A DNA stretch of 62,222 nucleotides. Origin: Paucimonas sp. GTDB taxonomy: Bacteria > Pseudomonadota > Gammaproteobacteria > Pseudomonadales > Pseudomonadaceae. Under the pieces are notes generated by a model. That model was not told the origin of the DNA. It was given only the letters and a program-made list of their open reading frames with translations, and made no database searches. Numbering within the stretch: the first letter of the stretch is position 1; each line of letters starts with the position of its first letter. This document shows, piece by piece, positions 1-8,628 of the stretch. A program made the translations under genes and the position numbers. The stretch lies in the NCBI GenBank assembly GCA_031253995.1, contig JAIRVG010000039.1, positions 1 through 62,222 of the forward strand. The letters are read 5' to 3'.

Positions 1-1100
1 CGGATATCGGCGACCATACGCTGCGGGTAGACCGGGAAGCGGTTGTCGTCCGCGCCTTCGGCGATTTGCGCTTCGTTGGCTTCACGGATGGCCATCAGGC
101 GAGTGAAGTCCCAGTGCGAGGTGTCGTTCAGCGCTTCGCTGATCTGCCACACAGCGTTGGCGATATCGCCGATCACTTCGACCTGCGGGAAGTACACGGC
201 ATCGACTTCGGCGGAACGGAAGTTGATGTGGATGACTTCGGTGCCACCACGGACCATGAAGAATGGCGGCTTCTCGATCACATCGTGGCCGATGTTGATG
301 ATCAGGTCGGCGGCTTCAACCGCACGATGCACAAAATCGCCGGACGACAGGGCGGCGTTGCCCAGGAAGCGTGGGTGGCGCTCGTCGACCACACCTTTAC
401 CCATCTGGGTGGTGATGAACGGGATGCCGGTCTTGTCGATCAGTTGCTTGAGGACCTTGGCGGTCATCTTGCGGTTGGCGCCAGCACCGATCACCAGGAT
501 CGGGTTACGCGCGTTCAGCAGCTTCTCGACGGCGGCTTCGATGGCCACATGCTCGGCCAGCGGGCGGCGGTGCAGGCTGCGCGGGATCGGCAATGCATCG
601 GTTTGCTCGGCGGCGATGTCTTCCGGCAGCTCCAGGTGTACCGCACCCGGCTTTTCTTCTTCGGCCAGGCGGAAGGCTTCGCGCATGCGCGACGGGATGT
701 TGTCGGCCGAGGCGAACTGGTGGGTGTACTTGGTGATGGGGTCCATCATGCCGCACACGTCGATGATCTGGAAGCGGCCCTGCTTGGACTTCTTGATCGG
801 CTTCTGGCCGGTGATCATCAGCATCGGCATGCCGCCGAGGTAGGCGTAGGCGCCGGCGGTGACCAGGTTGGTCGCGCCCGGGCCGAGGGTCGACAGGCTG
901 ACGCCGGTCTTGCCGGTGAGGCGGCCATAAGTAGCGGCCATGAAGCCGGCGGACTGTTCGTGGCGGGTCAGCACCAGCTTGATCTTCGACTTGCGCAGGG
1001 ATTCCAGCAGGTCGAGGTTTTCCTCGCCGGGAATGCCGAACACATACTCGACACCTTCGTTTTCCAGGCATTGCACAACGACATCGGCGGCCTTGGCCAT
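1..1100 (-). CDS. Acetolactate synthase-type ThDP enzyme, large subunit (partial, 3' end outside window)
   Basis: The reverse strand reads as the N-terminal two thirds of a thiamine-diphosphate enzyme of the acetolactate synthase / AlsS family, which condenses two pyruvates to acetolactate. The start reads MAKAADVVVQCLENEGVEYV, with the family ThDP glutamate in the 'LTRHEQSAGFMA' segment and the 'STLGPGATNL' and 'MITGQ' motifs. The central domain ('NPILVIGAG', 'TTQMGKGV') follows, and the gene runs off the left edge before the ThDP-binding 'GDG' domain. The ATG at 1098-1100 has a GAGGT ribosome site 9 to 13 bases upstream. It is the last gene of a same-strand series starting at the LysR gene near 9513 and lies 48 bases after the binding-protein-like gene. 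Other ThDP decarboxylases are possible; no small subunit is visible. Confidence 0.88.
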   Translation of the reverse strand, partial: MAKAADVVVQCLENEGVEYVFGIPGEENLDLLESLRKSKIKLVLTRHEQSAGFMAATYGRLTGKTGVSLSTLGPGATNLVTAGAYAYLGGMPMLMITGQKPIKKSKQGRFQIIDVCGMMDPITKYTHQFASADNIPSRMREAFRLAEEEKPGAVHLELPEDIAAEQTDALPIPRSLHRRPLAEHVAIEAAVEKLLNARNPILVIGAGANRKMTAKVLKQLIDKTGIPFITTQMGKGVVDERHPRFLGNAALSSGDFVHRAVEAADLIINIGHDVIEKPPFFMVRGGTEVIHINFRSAEVDAVYFPQVEVIGDIANAVWQISEALNDTSHWDFTRLMAIREANEAQIAEGADDNRFPVYPQRMVADI

Positions 1101-1148
1101 CTTGCTTGCTACCTCAAATGGGATTGCACGGGTTTGAGTGTCGACCGC

Positions 1149-1874
1149 TCAGCGCTTGGCACTGACATCGGTCTGCCCGGTCGCCAGCAAAGCGGCCCGG
1201 ACGAAGTCTTGACGCAAGCAACGTTCGATAAAGTCACTTACAAAGACGGCGGCATTGTTACATCTTTTTGGCACTGCCATGGCTTGACGTATTGAAGTAA
1301 ATGCCCCGTCCAGCACCCGATAGCGACAATCGGCCGCAGCGATCTTCTCCAGCGGCTGGCGTACGCCGGCCGCGGCGTCCAGGTTTTCGGCGATGAACAG
1401 GTCCACGGCGCCGGCCGAGGTGCCGGCACGCTCCAGCGTGGCGTGCTGCAGGGTACGGCTGAGGAACAGGTCGTAGGCGGCGCCCTCGCCCACGGCCAGG
1501 CGCAGACCGGGCTGGTCGAGCTGTTCCACCTGCTGGAACGGGGCGTCCTGGCGTACCAGGTAGGTGCCTTCGATCAGTACGTAGGGGGCGCTGAAGTGGA
1601 TCTGTGCTTCGCGCACCGGTTCGATGGCGAGGAAGGCGACGGTCCAGGCGTTGTCTTCGAGGGCGGCGAAGACCTTGCCGGCGGCGTCGTAGGTGCGCAT
1701 TTCCAGGGGGACGCCCAATTCCTCCGCCAGGGCCTTGGCCAGGGCCACGGAAACGCCCTGGGGCTCGCCGTCGGCGCCACGCTGGGCGAGGACCGGGTTG
1801 CCGAGGTTGATGGCGGCGCGCAAGACGCCGTCGGGAGCGAGGTCCTGGAGGATGGCGGGGGTTACAGCAGTCAT
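1149..1874 (-). CDS. Leaderless family-3 substrate-binding-protein-like protein
   Basis: A 241-residue protein with the fold of amino-acid ABC binding proteins: 'DGVLRAAINLGN' opens lobe 1, 'GVSVALAKALAEELGV' follows, 'AFLAIEPVREAQIHFSAPYV' is the usual YxxRE-like hinge region, and 'RLAVGEGAAYDLFL' opens lobe 2. The start at 1874 is chosen because AGGAG lies 8 bases upstream; a longer frame to 1913 would include a REP-like palindrome and has no better ribosome site. Either start lacks a signal peptide, which is unusual for this family, whose members normally work in the periplasm. No ABC permease or ATPase is adjacent. It may be a cytoplasmic sensor or an enzyme derived from the fold; the ligand is unknown. 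Confidence 0.75.
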   Translation of the reverse strand: MTAVTPAILQDLAPDGVLRAAINLGNPVLAQRGADGEPQGVSVALAKALAEELGVPLEMRTYDAAGKVFAALEDNAWTVAFLAIEPVREAQIHFSAPYVLIEGTYLVRQDAPFQQVEQLDQPGLRLAVGEGAAYDLFLSRTLQHATLERAGTSAGAVDLFIAENLDAAAGVRQPLEKIAAADCRYRVLDGAFTSIRQAMAVPKRCNNAAVFVSDFIERCLRQDFVRAALLATGQTDVSAKR

Positions 1875-1892
1875 TGTGAATCTCCTTGGCTG

Positions 1893-1925
1893 GACGCGGC
1901 CCCGCTCCCACAAGGGGGCTGCGTC
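1893..1925. repeat. REP-like palindrome
   Basis: The arms GACGCGGCCCC (1893-1903) and GGGGCTGCGTC (1915-1925) pair with one wobble around a GCTCCCACAA-type loop. The same core recurs at 27649-27672 and 51350-51380, the hallmark of Pseudomonas extragenic REP elements. It sits between the OprD gene and the binding-protein-like gene, where it could act as an attenuator or an mRNA stabiliser. Confidence 0.7.
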
Positions 1926-1938
1926 GTCTATGAGAGGC

Positions 1939-3180
1939 TTACCAGATCGGCAAGGTATAGGAAACGATCAGGCGATTCTCGTCGGCACCCCGGGCAAAGC
2001 TCGACCGATAGGCCGCGTTGCGCCACTTGATCCCGACATTCTTCAGCACGCCCTGCTGGAACACATAGCCCAGGTCGGTGTTGCGTTCCCATTCCCGGCC
2101 GGTGCTGGCAGAGGTGGCCGCGTCGGCGTGGTCGCCCTTGACGTAGCGGCTCATGAAGGTCAGGCCCGGCATGCCCACGGCGCTGAAATCATAGTCATAA
2201 CGCACCTGCCAGGAGCGCTCCCCCGGCTCGGCGAAGTCGTTGATCTGGATGTAGTTGGCCAGGTACGGGTCGGTGCCGTTGACGAACGGCATCGAGGTGT
2301 CGCCGGTCATCTTCTGCAAGCCGACGCCGAAAGCATGCCCGCCCAGGCTGTAGGTGAACATCCCGCTCAGCGCGCCGCTGTCGATCCGTCCGCCACGGGC
2401 CGCGCCGCTGTCATCGCTGAGCATGTAGCGCAGGTCGCTCTTCAGCTTGCCGGGGCCGATGGCCAGGGTGTGCGTCACGCCGAGGAAGTGCTGGCTGTAG
2501 ATCTCTTCCAGCTCGGCGTACTGGTAGCTGAGCACCGTCTGCTTGCCAAGGGCGTAGTCGGCACCGCCGATCAGCAGCGCATCGCCATCGGCGGCGGCGC
2601 GGAAACGGCGGTTCTTGTTGTTCAGGGTCAGGCCGATGGCGTCGGTGGAATCACGGTCGGTCATGCGCTCGAAACGGGCGCCGGTGAGGGTCAGGCCGGT
2701 GATGTCCTTGACCGTCAGCAGGCCGCCGTCGAAGGTCTGCGGCAGGATCCGCCCGGTGTTGGCCTGCAGGGTCGGCAGCTTGGGGATCAGGGTGCCGTAC
2801 TTCAGCTCGCTGTCGCCGACTCGCACCTTGGCGGTGAGGCCGACCCGGGCGAACTCGTCGGCGGCGCGGCCGTCGTCATGGGTTGGCAACAGGCCGCTGC
2901 CGGTGCGGTCCGGGCTGGAGTCCAGCTTCAGGCCCAGCATGCCCATGGCGTCCAGGCCGAAACCGACGGTGCCGGCGGTGTAGCCGGAGCGCAGGTCGAG
3001 GATGAAGCCCTGGGCCCATTCCTCGCGCTTGTTCTGCCCGGCGCCGTCGCGGAAATCGCGGTTGAAGTAGTAGTTCGAGGTCTGCAAGCTGGCCTTGCTG
3101 TCCTCGATGAAGCCGGCGGCGCTGGCCAGGCAGGGGGTCAGGGTGACGAGGGTGGTGATGATCTTCTTGTTGTTGTGCAT
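1939..3180 (-). CDS. OprD-family outer-membrane porin
   Basis: A 413-residue porin of the OprD family, which forms substrate-specific channels for carboxylates and amino acids in Pseudomonas. It has a signal peptide (about residues 1-21, cleaved near 'ASA-AGF'), the typical mature start 'GFIEDSKASLQTSNYYFNRD', the 'QGFILDLRSGYTAGTVGFGLD' region, repeated amphipathic strands, and a C-terminal 'ENRLIVSYTLPIW' ending in an aromatic residue. The family is usually 400-440 residues, so this copy is complete. It sits between the MFS symporter and the cytosolic binding-protein-like gene, all on one strand, so it is the probable outer-membrane entry route for the substrate of this locus. Confidence 0.93.
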   Translation of the reverse strand: MHNNKKIITTLVTLTPCLASAAGFIEDSKASLQTSNYYFNRDFRDGAGQNKREEWAQGFILDLRSGYTAGTVGFGLDAMGMLGLKLDSSPDRTGSGLLPTHDDGRAADEFARVGLTAKVRVGDSELKYGTLIPKLPTLQANTGRILPQTFDGGLLTVKDITGLTLTGARFERMTDRDSTDAIGLTLNNKNRRFRAAADGDALLIGGADYALGKQTVLSYQYAELEEIYSQHFLGVTHTLAIGPGKLKSDLRYMLSDDSGAARGGRIDSGALSGMFTYSLGGHAFGVGLQKMTGDTSMPFVNGTDPYLANYIQINDFAEPGERSWQVRYDYDFSAVGMPGLTFMSRYVKGDHADAATSASTGREWERNTDLGYVFQQGVLKNVGIKWRNAAYRSSFARGADENRLIVSYTLPIW

Positions 3181-3280
3181 CGGTGTGGTCCGCTTTTTAT
3201 AGGTATGGGGGTGCCGTGGCCCGCGGGATCGGGGCCAGGCTGGAGGATTCGGCTGGATGGTTTGGGGCCTGAGCTGCAGG

Positions 3281-3306
3281 CCTTCGCAGGCGAGCCAGCG
3301 CCTACG
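3281..3306. repeat. Degenerate REP-like element
   Basis: The 129-base gap between the MFS gene and the porin gene contains CCTTCGCAGGCGAGCCAGCG followed by CCTACG. This resembles the common Pseudomonas REP 'CTTCGCGGGCAAGCCCGCTCCTAC' with several changes. The call rests on similarity to remembered REP sequences only. Confidence 0.45.
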
Positions 3307-3309
3307 CAG

Positions 3310-4626
3310 TCAATGCGCCGAAGCAGGCACTGGCTGCCCAGGCTCCTTGTTGGAAACCCGCATCAGGATGGTCATCAGGAAGGCCACCGCCAGCAACCCG
3401 CTGAGGAACAGCAACCCGGTCGCCGCGCTCTGGCTGTTGCCCTTCACCACCCCGATCATCGACGGCCCGACGAAGCCGCCCAGGTTGCCGATGGAGTTGA
3501 TCACGGCGATGGACACCGCCGCCGTGGTGCGGTCGAGGAACAGGGTCGGCAGCGCCCAGAACGGCGACTTGAAGCTGTACAACCCGGACAGCGCGATGCA
3601 GATCATCGCCATCGACAGTACCGGGCTGCCCAGCATCCCCGCCCCCACCAGGCCCAATGCGGCCACCAGCAGCGGTACGGCGGAGTGCAGCTTGCGCTCG
3701 TTGCGCCGGTCGGAACTGCGCGACCAGAGCACCATGGCCGCCGTGGCGACGATATACGGCAGCATGGCGATCAGGCCGATCTCGGTGTGGCTCAGGCTGC
3801 TGGAGAAGCCCTTGATGATCTGCGGCATCCAGTAGCCGACGCCGAGGCTGCCGCACTGGTAGACGAAGTAGATGAACGCCAGGTACAGCACCTTGGGGTT
3901 GGTCATGGTCTTGAACACGCCCAGGCTCTTGACGTTCTTGCGGCCCTGACGATCACGCTCCAGTTCGGCGAGCAGCCATTCCTTCTCTTCCGGCTTCAGC
4001 CACCGGGCCTGCTCCGGCTTGTCGGTGAGGAAGAAGTAGCAAGCGATGCCCAGCAGCACGGCGGGAATGCCTTCGAGGAACAGCATCCAGCGCCAGCCGC
4101 TCCAGTCGAACCACTTGACGTTGTCCATGATCCAGGTGGAAAGCGGCGCGCCGATGATGTAGCTGACCGGGATCGCGGCGGTGAACAGGGCCACGGTCGT
4201 CGCCAGCTCCTTGGAGCGGAACCAGTAGGTCAGGTAGACGATGATCCCCGGGAAGAACCCGGCCTCGGCCACGCCCAGGAGGAAGCGCAGCACATAGAGC
4301 TGGTTGGCGGTCTGGGCGAAGGCGGTGCCGGCGGCGATCAGGCCCCAGGTCACCAGGATCCGCGCGATCCACACCCGCGCGCCGTACTTGTTGAGCATCA
4401 CGTTGCTTGGCACTTCGAAGAGGAAGTAGCCGATGAAGAAGATCCCGGAGATGAAGCCGAAGGCCTCGCTGGTCAGGGCCAGTTCCTTGTTCATCTCCAG
4501 CGCGGCGTAGCCGATGTTGGCGCGGTCCAGGTAGGACACGATGTAGAGCAGGAAAACGAAGGGGATGATCCGCCAGGTGATCTTGCGGACTATCGCGTGT
4601 TCATCGAGCGTATTGTTCTTGTTCAT
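3310..4626 (-). CDS. MFS transporter, anion:cation symporter (phthalate/tartrate/galactonate type)
   Basis: A 438-residue, 12-helix major facilitator of the ACS subfamily, importers of organic acids such as tartrate, galactonate, glucarate and phthalate. The sequence shows 'YLDRANIGYAALEM' at the end of helix 1, 'FFIGYFLFEVPSNVMLNKYG' (helix 2 and loop motif), 'LLGVAEAGFFPGIIVYL' (helix 4), and a long central loop rich in charged residues near 215-235. The C-terminal half contains 'GYWMPQIIKGFSSSLSHTEIG', also typical. It sits between the lactonase and the porin, so it is the likely inner-membrane importer of the acid or lactone handled by this locus. The exact substrate cannot be read from sequence. 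Confidence 0.92.
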   Translation of the reverse strand: MNKNNTLDEHAIVRKITWRIIPFVFLLYIVSYLDRANIGYAALEMNKELALTSEAFGFISGIFFIGYFLFEVPSNVMLNKYGARVWIARILVTWGLIAAGTAFAQTANQLYVLRFLLGVAEAGFFPGIIVYLTYWFRSKELATTVALFTAAIPVSYIIGAPLSTWIMDNVKWFDWSGWRWMLFLEGIPAVLLGIACYFFLTDKPEQARWLKPEEKEWLLAELERDRQGRKNVKSLGVFKTMTNPKVLYLAFIYFVYQCGSLGVGYWMPQIIKGFSSSLSHTEIGLIAMLPYIVATAAMVLWSRSSDRRNERKLHSAVPLLVAALGLVGAGMLGSPVLSMAMICIALSGLYSFKSPFWALPTLFLDRTTAAVSIAVINSIGNLGGFVGPSMIGVVKGNSQSAATGLLFLSGLLAVAFLMTILMRVSNKEPGQPVPASAH

Positions 4627-4699
4627 GGCGACCTCGTAGGCAGCAAGCTTGCGCCTGTGCCGTGGATTTTTATAGTGACCGGGCCGAAACCCGGGTGTA

Positions 4700-5752
4700 T
4701 CAGGCGGAAAAGACCATGCACACCGGACTGCCGGTGCCCACGGAGAAACCGGTGTCGCTCAGGCCGCCGGAGGCAGGGTCCACGGCCAGGGCAACGATGG
4801 AATCGCTGTCCTCGTTGAGGGCGAAAAGGAAACGCTGGTTGGGCGTCAGGGCGAAGAAGCGCGGGGTACGCCCGCCGCTCGGGGCGAACTGCACGGGCTG
4901 GAGCAGGCCGCTGGTGGTGTCGATGGCGAACACCGCGATGCTGTCGCTGCCACGGTTGGAGGCGTAGAGGAACCGCCCGTCGGCGCTGACCTCCAGTTCC
5001 GCCGCGCGGCTGTTGCCGGTGTAGTGCGACGGTAGCGAAGGCAACACCTGCAGCGGTTCCAGGGCGCCACTGGCCGGATCGAAACGGTAGCTGGTGACGC
5101 TGGAATCCAGTTCGTTGAGGGCGAAGACCAGCGGCGCTCGCGGATGCACGGCCACCTGCCGGGGACCTGCGCCTTCGCGGCTGGGGATGAAGGCTTGCTC
5201 GGTCGGGACCAGGCGGCCGTTGTCGAAGCGGAACACGAAGATCCGGTCCAGGCCCTTGTCCGGCACCAGGACGAACTGGCCGCTGGCGTCGAACAGGTTG
5301 TAGTGCGGCTTGGCGAACGGCTGCTCGACCCGGTGCGGACCGGTCGGGCCATGCAGGGCCACCAGTTGTGCCAGCGCACCCAGGGCGCCATCGCTGTCGA
5401 CTTCGAGCACCGCCAGGGTGCCGCTGATGTGGTTGGACACCACCAGGAAGCGTTCGCTGGGGTCCAGGGCCAGGTGCACCGGGTTCTTGCCCTCGCAGCT
5501 CTGGCGGTTGAGGAAGCTCAGGCGGCCGCTGCCCTGGTCGACGCAAAAGGCGCTGACTTCGCTGCGGTCGCCGTGCACCGCATAGAGGCGGTCGCCGCGG
5601 CGGTTGAGGACGAGGAACGACGGGTTGACCAGGTCTTCGACCAGTTGCACCAGGGTCAGGCGGCCGTGGTCCTGGTCGATGGCGAAGACGCTGATGCCGT
5701 CGCCGCGGGCGTTGCGTTCGCGGGTGGTGCGGGAGCCGACGTAGGCGTACAT
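4700..5752 (-). CDS. Beta-propeller lactonase (6-phosphogluconolactonase / YbhE family)
   Basis: A 350-residue lactonase of the seven-bladed propeller family that includes E. coli Pgl (YbhE) and fungal carboxymuconate-lactonizing enzyme. The start 'MYAYVGSRTTRER' is taken at 5752, where GGAG lies 7 bases upstream; a longer frame to 5809 has no ribosome site. Repeated blades show 'NPSFLVLNRRGDRLYAVH', 'NPVHLALDPSERFLVVSNH', 'AELEVSADGRFLYASNRG' and 'TPRFFALTPNQRFLFALNE', with the conserved 'GPRQVAVHP' segment. No signal peptide is seen, so it is cytosolic. Placed between an aconitase and a transporter, it probably opens the lactone form of an imported hydroxy acid; that role is inference. Confidence 0.88.
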   Translation of the reverse strand: MYAYVGSRTTRERNARGDGISVFAIDQDHGRLTLVQLVEDLVNPSFLVLNRRGDRLYAVHGDRSEVSAFCVDQGSGRLSFLNRQSCEGKNPVHLALDPSERFLVVSNHISGTLAVLEVDSDGALGALAQLVALHGPTGPHRVEQPFAKPHYNLFDASGQFVLVPDKGLDRIFVFRFDNGRLVPTEQAFIPSREGAGPRQVAVHPRAPLVFALNELDSSVTSYRFDPASGALEPLQVLPSLPSHYTGNSRAAELEVSADGRFLYASNRGSDSIAVFAIDTTSGLLQPVQFAPSGGRTPRFFALTPNQRFLFALNEDSDSIVALAVDPASGGLSDTGFSVGTGSPVCMVFSA

Positions 5753-5805
5753 GAGGTGTCTCCGGTATTTCCTGTTGTTTTCGGGGACCGCGTTGCGGTC
5801 CCGAC

Positions 5806-8484
5806 TCAAGCCCTGGTCCGTGCCACTACCTTGCGAATCACATAGGGCAGCACCCCGCCATTGCGCAGGTAGCGGATCTCCTGCAGCGAATCGATCCTCA
5901 CCCCCAGCCCGACCTCCTGGCGCTCCCCCGAAGCCCGGCGAATCACCAGGGTCACCGGGTTGTCGCCGACCTCCAGATCATCCAGCCCGAGGAAATCCAG
6001 CTGCTCGCGACCGTCCAGCCCCAGGTCATCCACGCCCTGCCCCTCACGGAACTGCAACGGAACCACGCCCATGCCGATCAGGTTGCTGCGGTGGATCCGC
6101 TCGATGCTGCGCGCCACCACCGCCTTCACCCCGAGCAGGGCCTGGGCCTTGGCCGCCCAGTCGCGGCTTGAGCCGGCGCCGTAGTTGATCCCGGCGAACA
6201 CCACCAGCGGCGTGCCCTCGGCGGCATAGCTGGCGGCCGCGTCATACAGCGGCAGGCACTGCCCGTGATCGGCGGTCCAGGCCCAGGCACCCTGCCCCGG
6301 CTGCTGGTCGCCCAGCAGGCGGTTCTTCACCGACTTGTTGGTGAAGGCGCCGCGCAACATGACCTCGTGGTTGCTGCGCCGCGTGGAGTACTGGTTGAGG
6401 TCCTGCGGGTCTTCGCCACGCGCCAGCAGCCATTGGCCGGCCAGGCTGGTCGCGGGAATCGCACCGGCGGGCGAGATATGGTCGGTGGTGACGTTGTCGC
6501 CCAGCACCATCAGCGCCCGCGCACCGGCGATGGCCAGGCTGGCCTTGGCTTCGGCCTGGATATCCGCGAGGTACTGTGGCCGGCGCAGATAAGTCGACTG
6601 CGGGCTCCAGGGGAACTGCACGCTGCCTTCGGCGGACAGCGCCTGCCAGTGATGGGTGCCGTACCAGACGGTGGCCAGGCGTTGCTGGAAGAACTCCGGA
6701 CGCACCACCTCGGCCACCTGCGCGGCGACCACCTCGTCGTCCGGCATGAGGTCGTGCAGGTACACCGCCTTGCCACTGGCGTCCACGCCCAGCGGGTCAC
6801 GGGTCAGGTCGATATCGATGCGCCCGGCGATGGCATAGGCCACGCACAGCGCTGGCGAGGCCAGGTAGCCGGCCGGTACCTTCGGATTGACCCGGCCTTC
6901 GAAGTTGCGGTTGCCGGACAGCACCACCACGCCCTTGAGGCCCTGGTCGGCGAAGTCCTCGACGTGCGCTTCGAGCTTGCCGGAGTTGCCGATGCAGGTC
7001 ATGCAGCCAAAGCCGGCGAGGTCGAAGCCCAGGGCGGAGAAGTCCTCCAGCAGCCCGGCCTCGGCCAGGTAGTCGGCGACTACCCGCGAGCCGGGAGACA
7101 GCGAGGTCTTCACCCAGGGCTTGCGTTGCAGGCCCAGCTGGCGGGCGCGGCGGGCCAGCAGGCCGGCCTGGATCATCAGCGACGGGTTGGCGGTGTTGGT
7201 GCAACTGGTAATGGCCGACATCACCACCGCGCCGTGGCCGATGGCCTCGCCGAACGACGGCTCGAAGAACGTCTGCCCGGCAGGGCCGGCAATCAGCCCC
7301 TCGCCGCCCAGCACTTCGTCGCGGAACGAGGCGCCGGCAGCAGACAGCGGCTGGCGCTGGTGCGGCTGGTGCGGGCCGGCGACGCTGGGTTCGAGGCTGG
7401 CCAGGTCCAGTTCGATCAGTTCGTCGAACTGCGGTTCAGGCAGGTGGTCACGGCGCCACAGCGGCTGGACCGTCATGTAGGCACTGACCTGGCGCCGCAG
7501 CTCGGCGGGACGACCGCTGAGCTCCAGGTAGCTCAGGGTTTCATCGTCGAACGGGAAGAACACCACGGTGGCGCCGTACTCCGGCGCCATGTTCGATACG
7601 GTCCCCCGCGCTGCCCAACCCAGGCTCGACAGACCGGGCCCGGTGAACTCGACGAACTTGCCGACCACCGAACGCCGGCGCAGGATCTGGGCCACATGCA
7701 GGGCCAGGTCGGTGGCGGTGACGCCCGGGCGCAAGGCATTGCTCAGGCGGATGCCGATGACCTCGGGGAAGCTGATCGGCACCGGCTCGCCGACCATTGC
7801 CGCCTGCCCTTCGAGGCCGCCGACGCCCCAGCCGAGCACGCCGATGGCGTTGATCATCGGGGTGTGGCTGTCGGTGGCGACCATGTCGTCCGGGTGCAGC
7901 AGGCGCTGACCGTCGCTGGTGCGGCTTTCCCAGACCACCCTGGCCAGGGCTTCCATGTTCATCTGGTGGATGATCCCGGTGCCCGGCGGGATCACGCCAA
8001 AGTTGTCCAGGCTCTTCTGCGCCCACTTGATAAAGCGATAGCGCTCGCTGTTGCGGCGAAAATCGATGTCCAGGTTGGCCTCGACCGCATCGGCCTCGGC
8101 ATAGCGCTCGACGATCACCGAGTGGTCGATGGTCAGCACCGCCGGGATCAGCGGGTTCATCGCCTGCGGATCGCCCCCCAGCTCGGCGACCACGTCGCGC
8201 ATGCCGGCGAAGTCGGCCAGGGCCGGCAGGCAGGTGGTGTCATGGAACATCAGGCGGTTGGGCTGGAACGGCACCTCGCAGGCCGGGCCCTCGCCGATTG
8301 CCCGCAGCAGCACCGACGGCAGCGCCTGCGGCGAGCAGCGCGCGACGTTCTCCAGGAGGATGCGGATCGAGTACGGCAGGCGTGCCAGAGCCTCGGCGCC
8401 CAGCAGCTTGTGCAGGTCGACGTAGGCAAAGGTCTGCTGGTCGATCACCAGGGAGGAAAGAAGGTCGCGGGCTGTCTCGGTCAT
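5806..8484 (-). CDS. Aconitate hydratase family protein (AcnA-type paralogue)
   Basis: An 892-residue [4Fe-4S] hydro-lyase of the AcnA family, which interconverts citrate, cis-aconitate and isocitrate or related acids. The three cluster cysteines are present: C428 in 'SCTNTANPS' and C494/C497 in 'GCMTCIGNSG'. Also visible are 'ATDSHTPMINAIGVLGWGVG' (about 203-222), 'TIDHSV' (about 119-124), and in the swivel domain 'GAGSSRDWAAKAQ' and 'ERIHRSNLIGMGVVPL', which carry catalytic serine and substrate-binding arginines. It is slightly shorter than housekeeping AcnA. Its position in a LysR, lactonase, transporter and porin locus suggests a specialised catabolic copy acting on an imported tricarboxylate. 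Whether it serves the TCA cycle cannot be excluded. Confidence 0.93.
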   Translation of the reverse strand: MTETARDLLSSLVIDQQTFAYVDLHKLLGAEALARLPYSIRILLENVARCSPQALPSVLLRAIGEGPACEVPFQPNRLMFHDTTCLPALADFAGMRDVVAELGGDPQAMNPLIPAVLTIDHSVIVERYAEADAVEANLDIDFRRNSERYRFIKWAQKSLDNFGVIPPGTGIIHQMNMEALARVVWESRTSDGQRLLHPDDMVATDSHTPMINAIGVLGWGVGGLEGQAAMVGEPVPISFPEVIGIRLSNALRPGVTATDLALHVAQILRRRSVVGKFVEFTGPGLSSLGWAARGTVSNMAPEYGATVVFFPFDDETLSYLELSGRPAELRRQVSAYMTVQPLWRRDHLPEPQFDELIELDLASLEPSVAGPHQPHQRQPLSAAGASFRDEVLGGEGLIAGPAGQTFFEPSFGEAIGHGAVVMSAITSCTNTANPSLMIQAGLLARRARQLGLQRKPWVKTSLSPGSRVVADYLAEAGLLEDFSALGFDLAGFGCMTCIGNSGKLEAHVEDFADQGLKGVVVLSGNRNFEGRVNPKVPAGYLASPALCVAYAIAGRIDIDLTRDPLGVDASGKAVYLHDLMPDDEVVAAQVAEVVRPEFFQQRLATVWYGTHHWQALSAEGSVQFPWSPQSTYLRRPQYLADIQAEAKASLAIAGARALMVLGDNVTTDHISPAGAIPATSLAGQWLLARGEDPQDLNQYSTRRSNHEVMLRGAFTNKSVKNRLLGDQQPGQGAWAWTADHGQCLPLYDAAASYAAEGTPLVVFAGINYGAGSSRDWAAKAQALLGVKAVVARSIERIHRSNLIGMGVVPLQFREGQGVDDLGLDGREQLDFLGLDDLEVGDNPVTLVIRRASGERQEVGLGVRIDSLQEIRYLRNGGVLPYVIRKVVARTRA

Positions 8485-8578
8485 CTCGTCGCTCGGCTTT
8501 TCTAGTTGTTGGCGGGACCGGGCAGAGGCCGGGCACCGTCGATGGGGCCGATACTAGGAGCTGGGCGCAGGGATGAAA

Positions 8579-8588
8579 ATTGATCAAT
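8579..8588. promoter_or_regulatory. Candidate LysR operator ATTGATCAAT
   Basis: A perfect 10-base palindrome about 95 bases upstream of the aconitase start, in the 144-base gap between the LysR gene and the aconitase gene. LysR proteins bind short interrupted or continuous AT-rich palindromes of this kind (T-N11-A boxes). It is a plausible activator site for the locus, but binding is not shown. Confidence 0.4.
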
Positions 8589-8597
8589 CGCCACGGG

Positions 8598-8620
8598 AGC
8601 GTTCTCCAAACGAGAACGCT
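8598..8620. terminator. Perfect inverted repeat after the LysR stop
   Basis: AGCGTTCTC, a 5-base loop (CAAAC) and GAGAACGCT form a perfect 9-bp stem beginning 9 bases after the LysR stop codon on the minus strand. There is no following T tract, so it may be a weak terminator or attenuator, or a second operator in front of the aconitase gene. Confidence 0.45.
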
Positions 8621-8628
8621 GGAGAGGG

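Noticed and set aside
66..1295. Long plus-strand open frame opposite the acetolactate synthase gene
   Set aside because: It is antisense to a clear ThDP enzyme and shows only low-complexity H, G, A and D-rich protein typical of reversed GC-rich codons.
1693..4818. 1041-codon plus-strand open frame
   Set aside because: It runs antisense through the end of the binding-protein-like gene, the OprD gene and the MFS gene. Its composition is that of a shadow frame with no domain.
6265..8505. 746-codon plus-strand open frame
   Set aside because: It is the complement of the aconitase gene, whose motifs and cluster cysteines are unambiguous.
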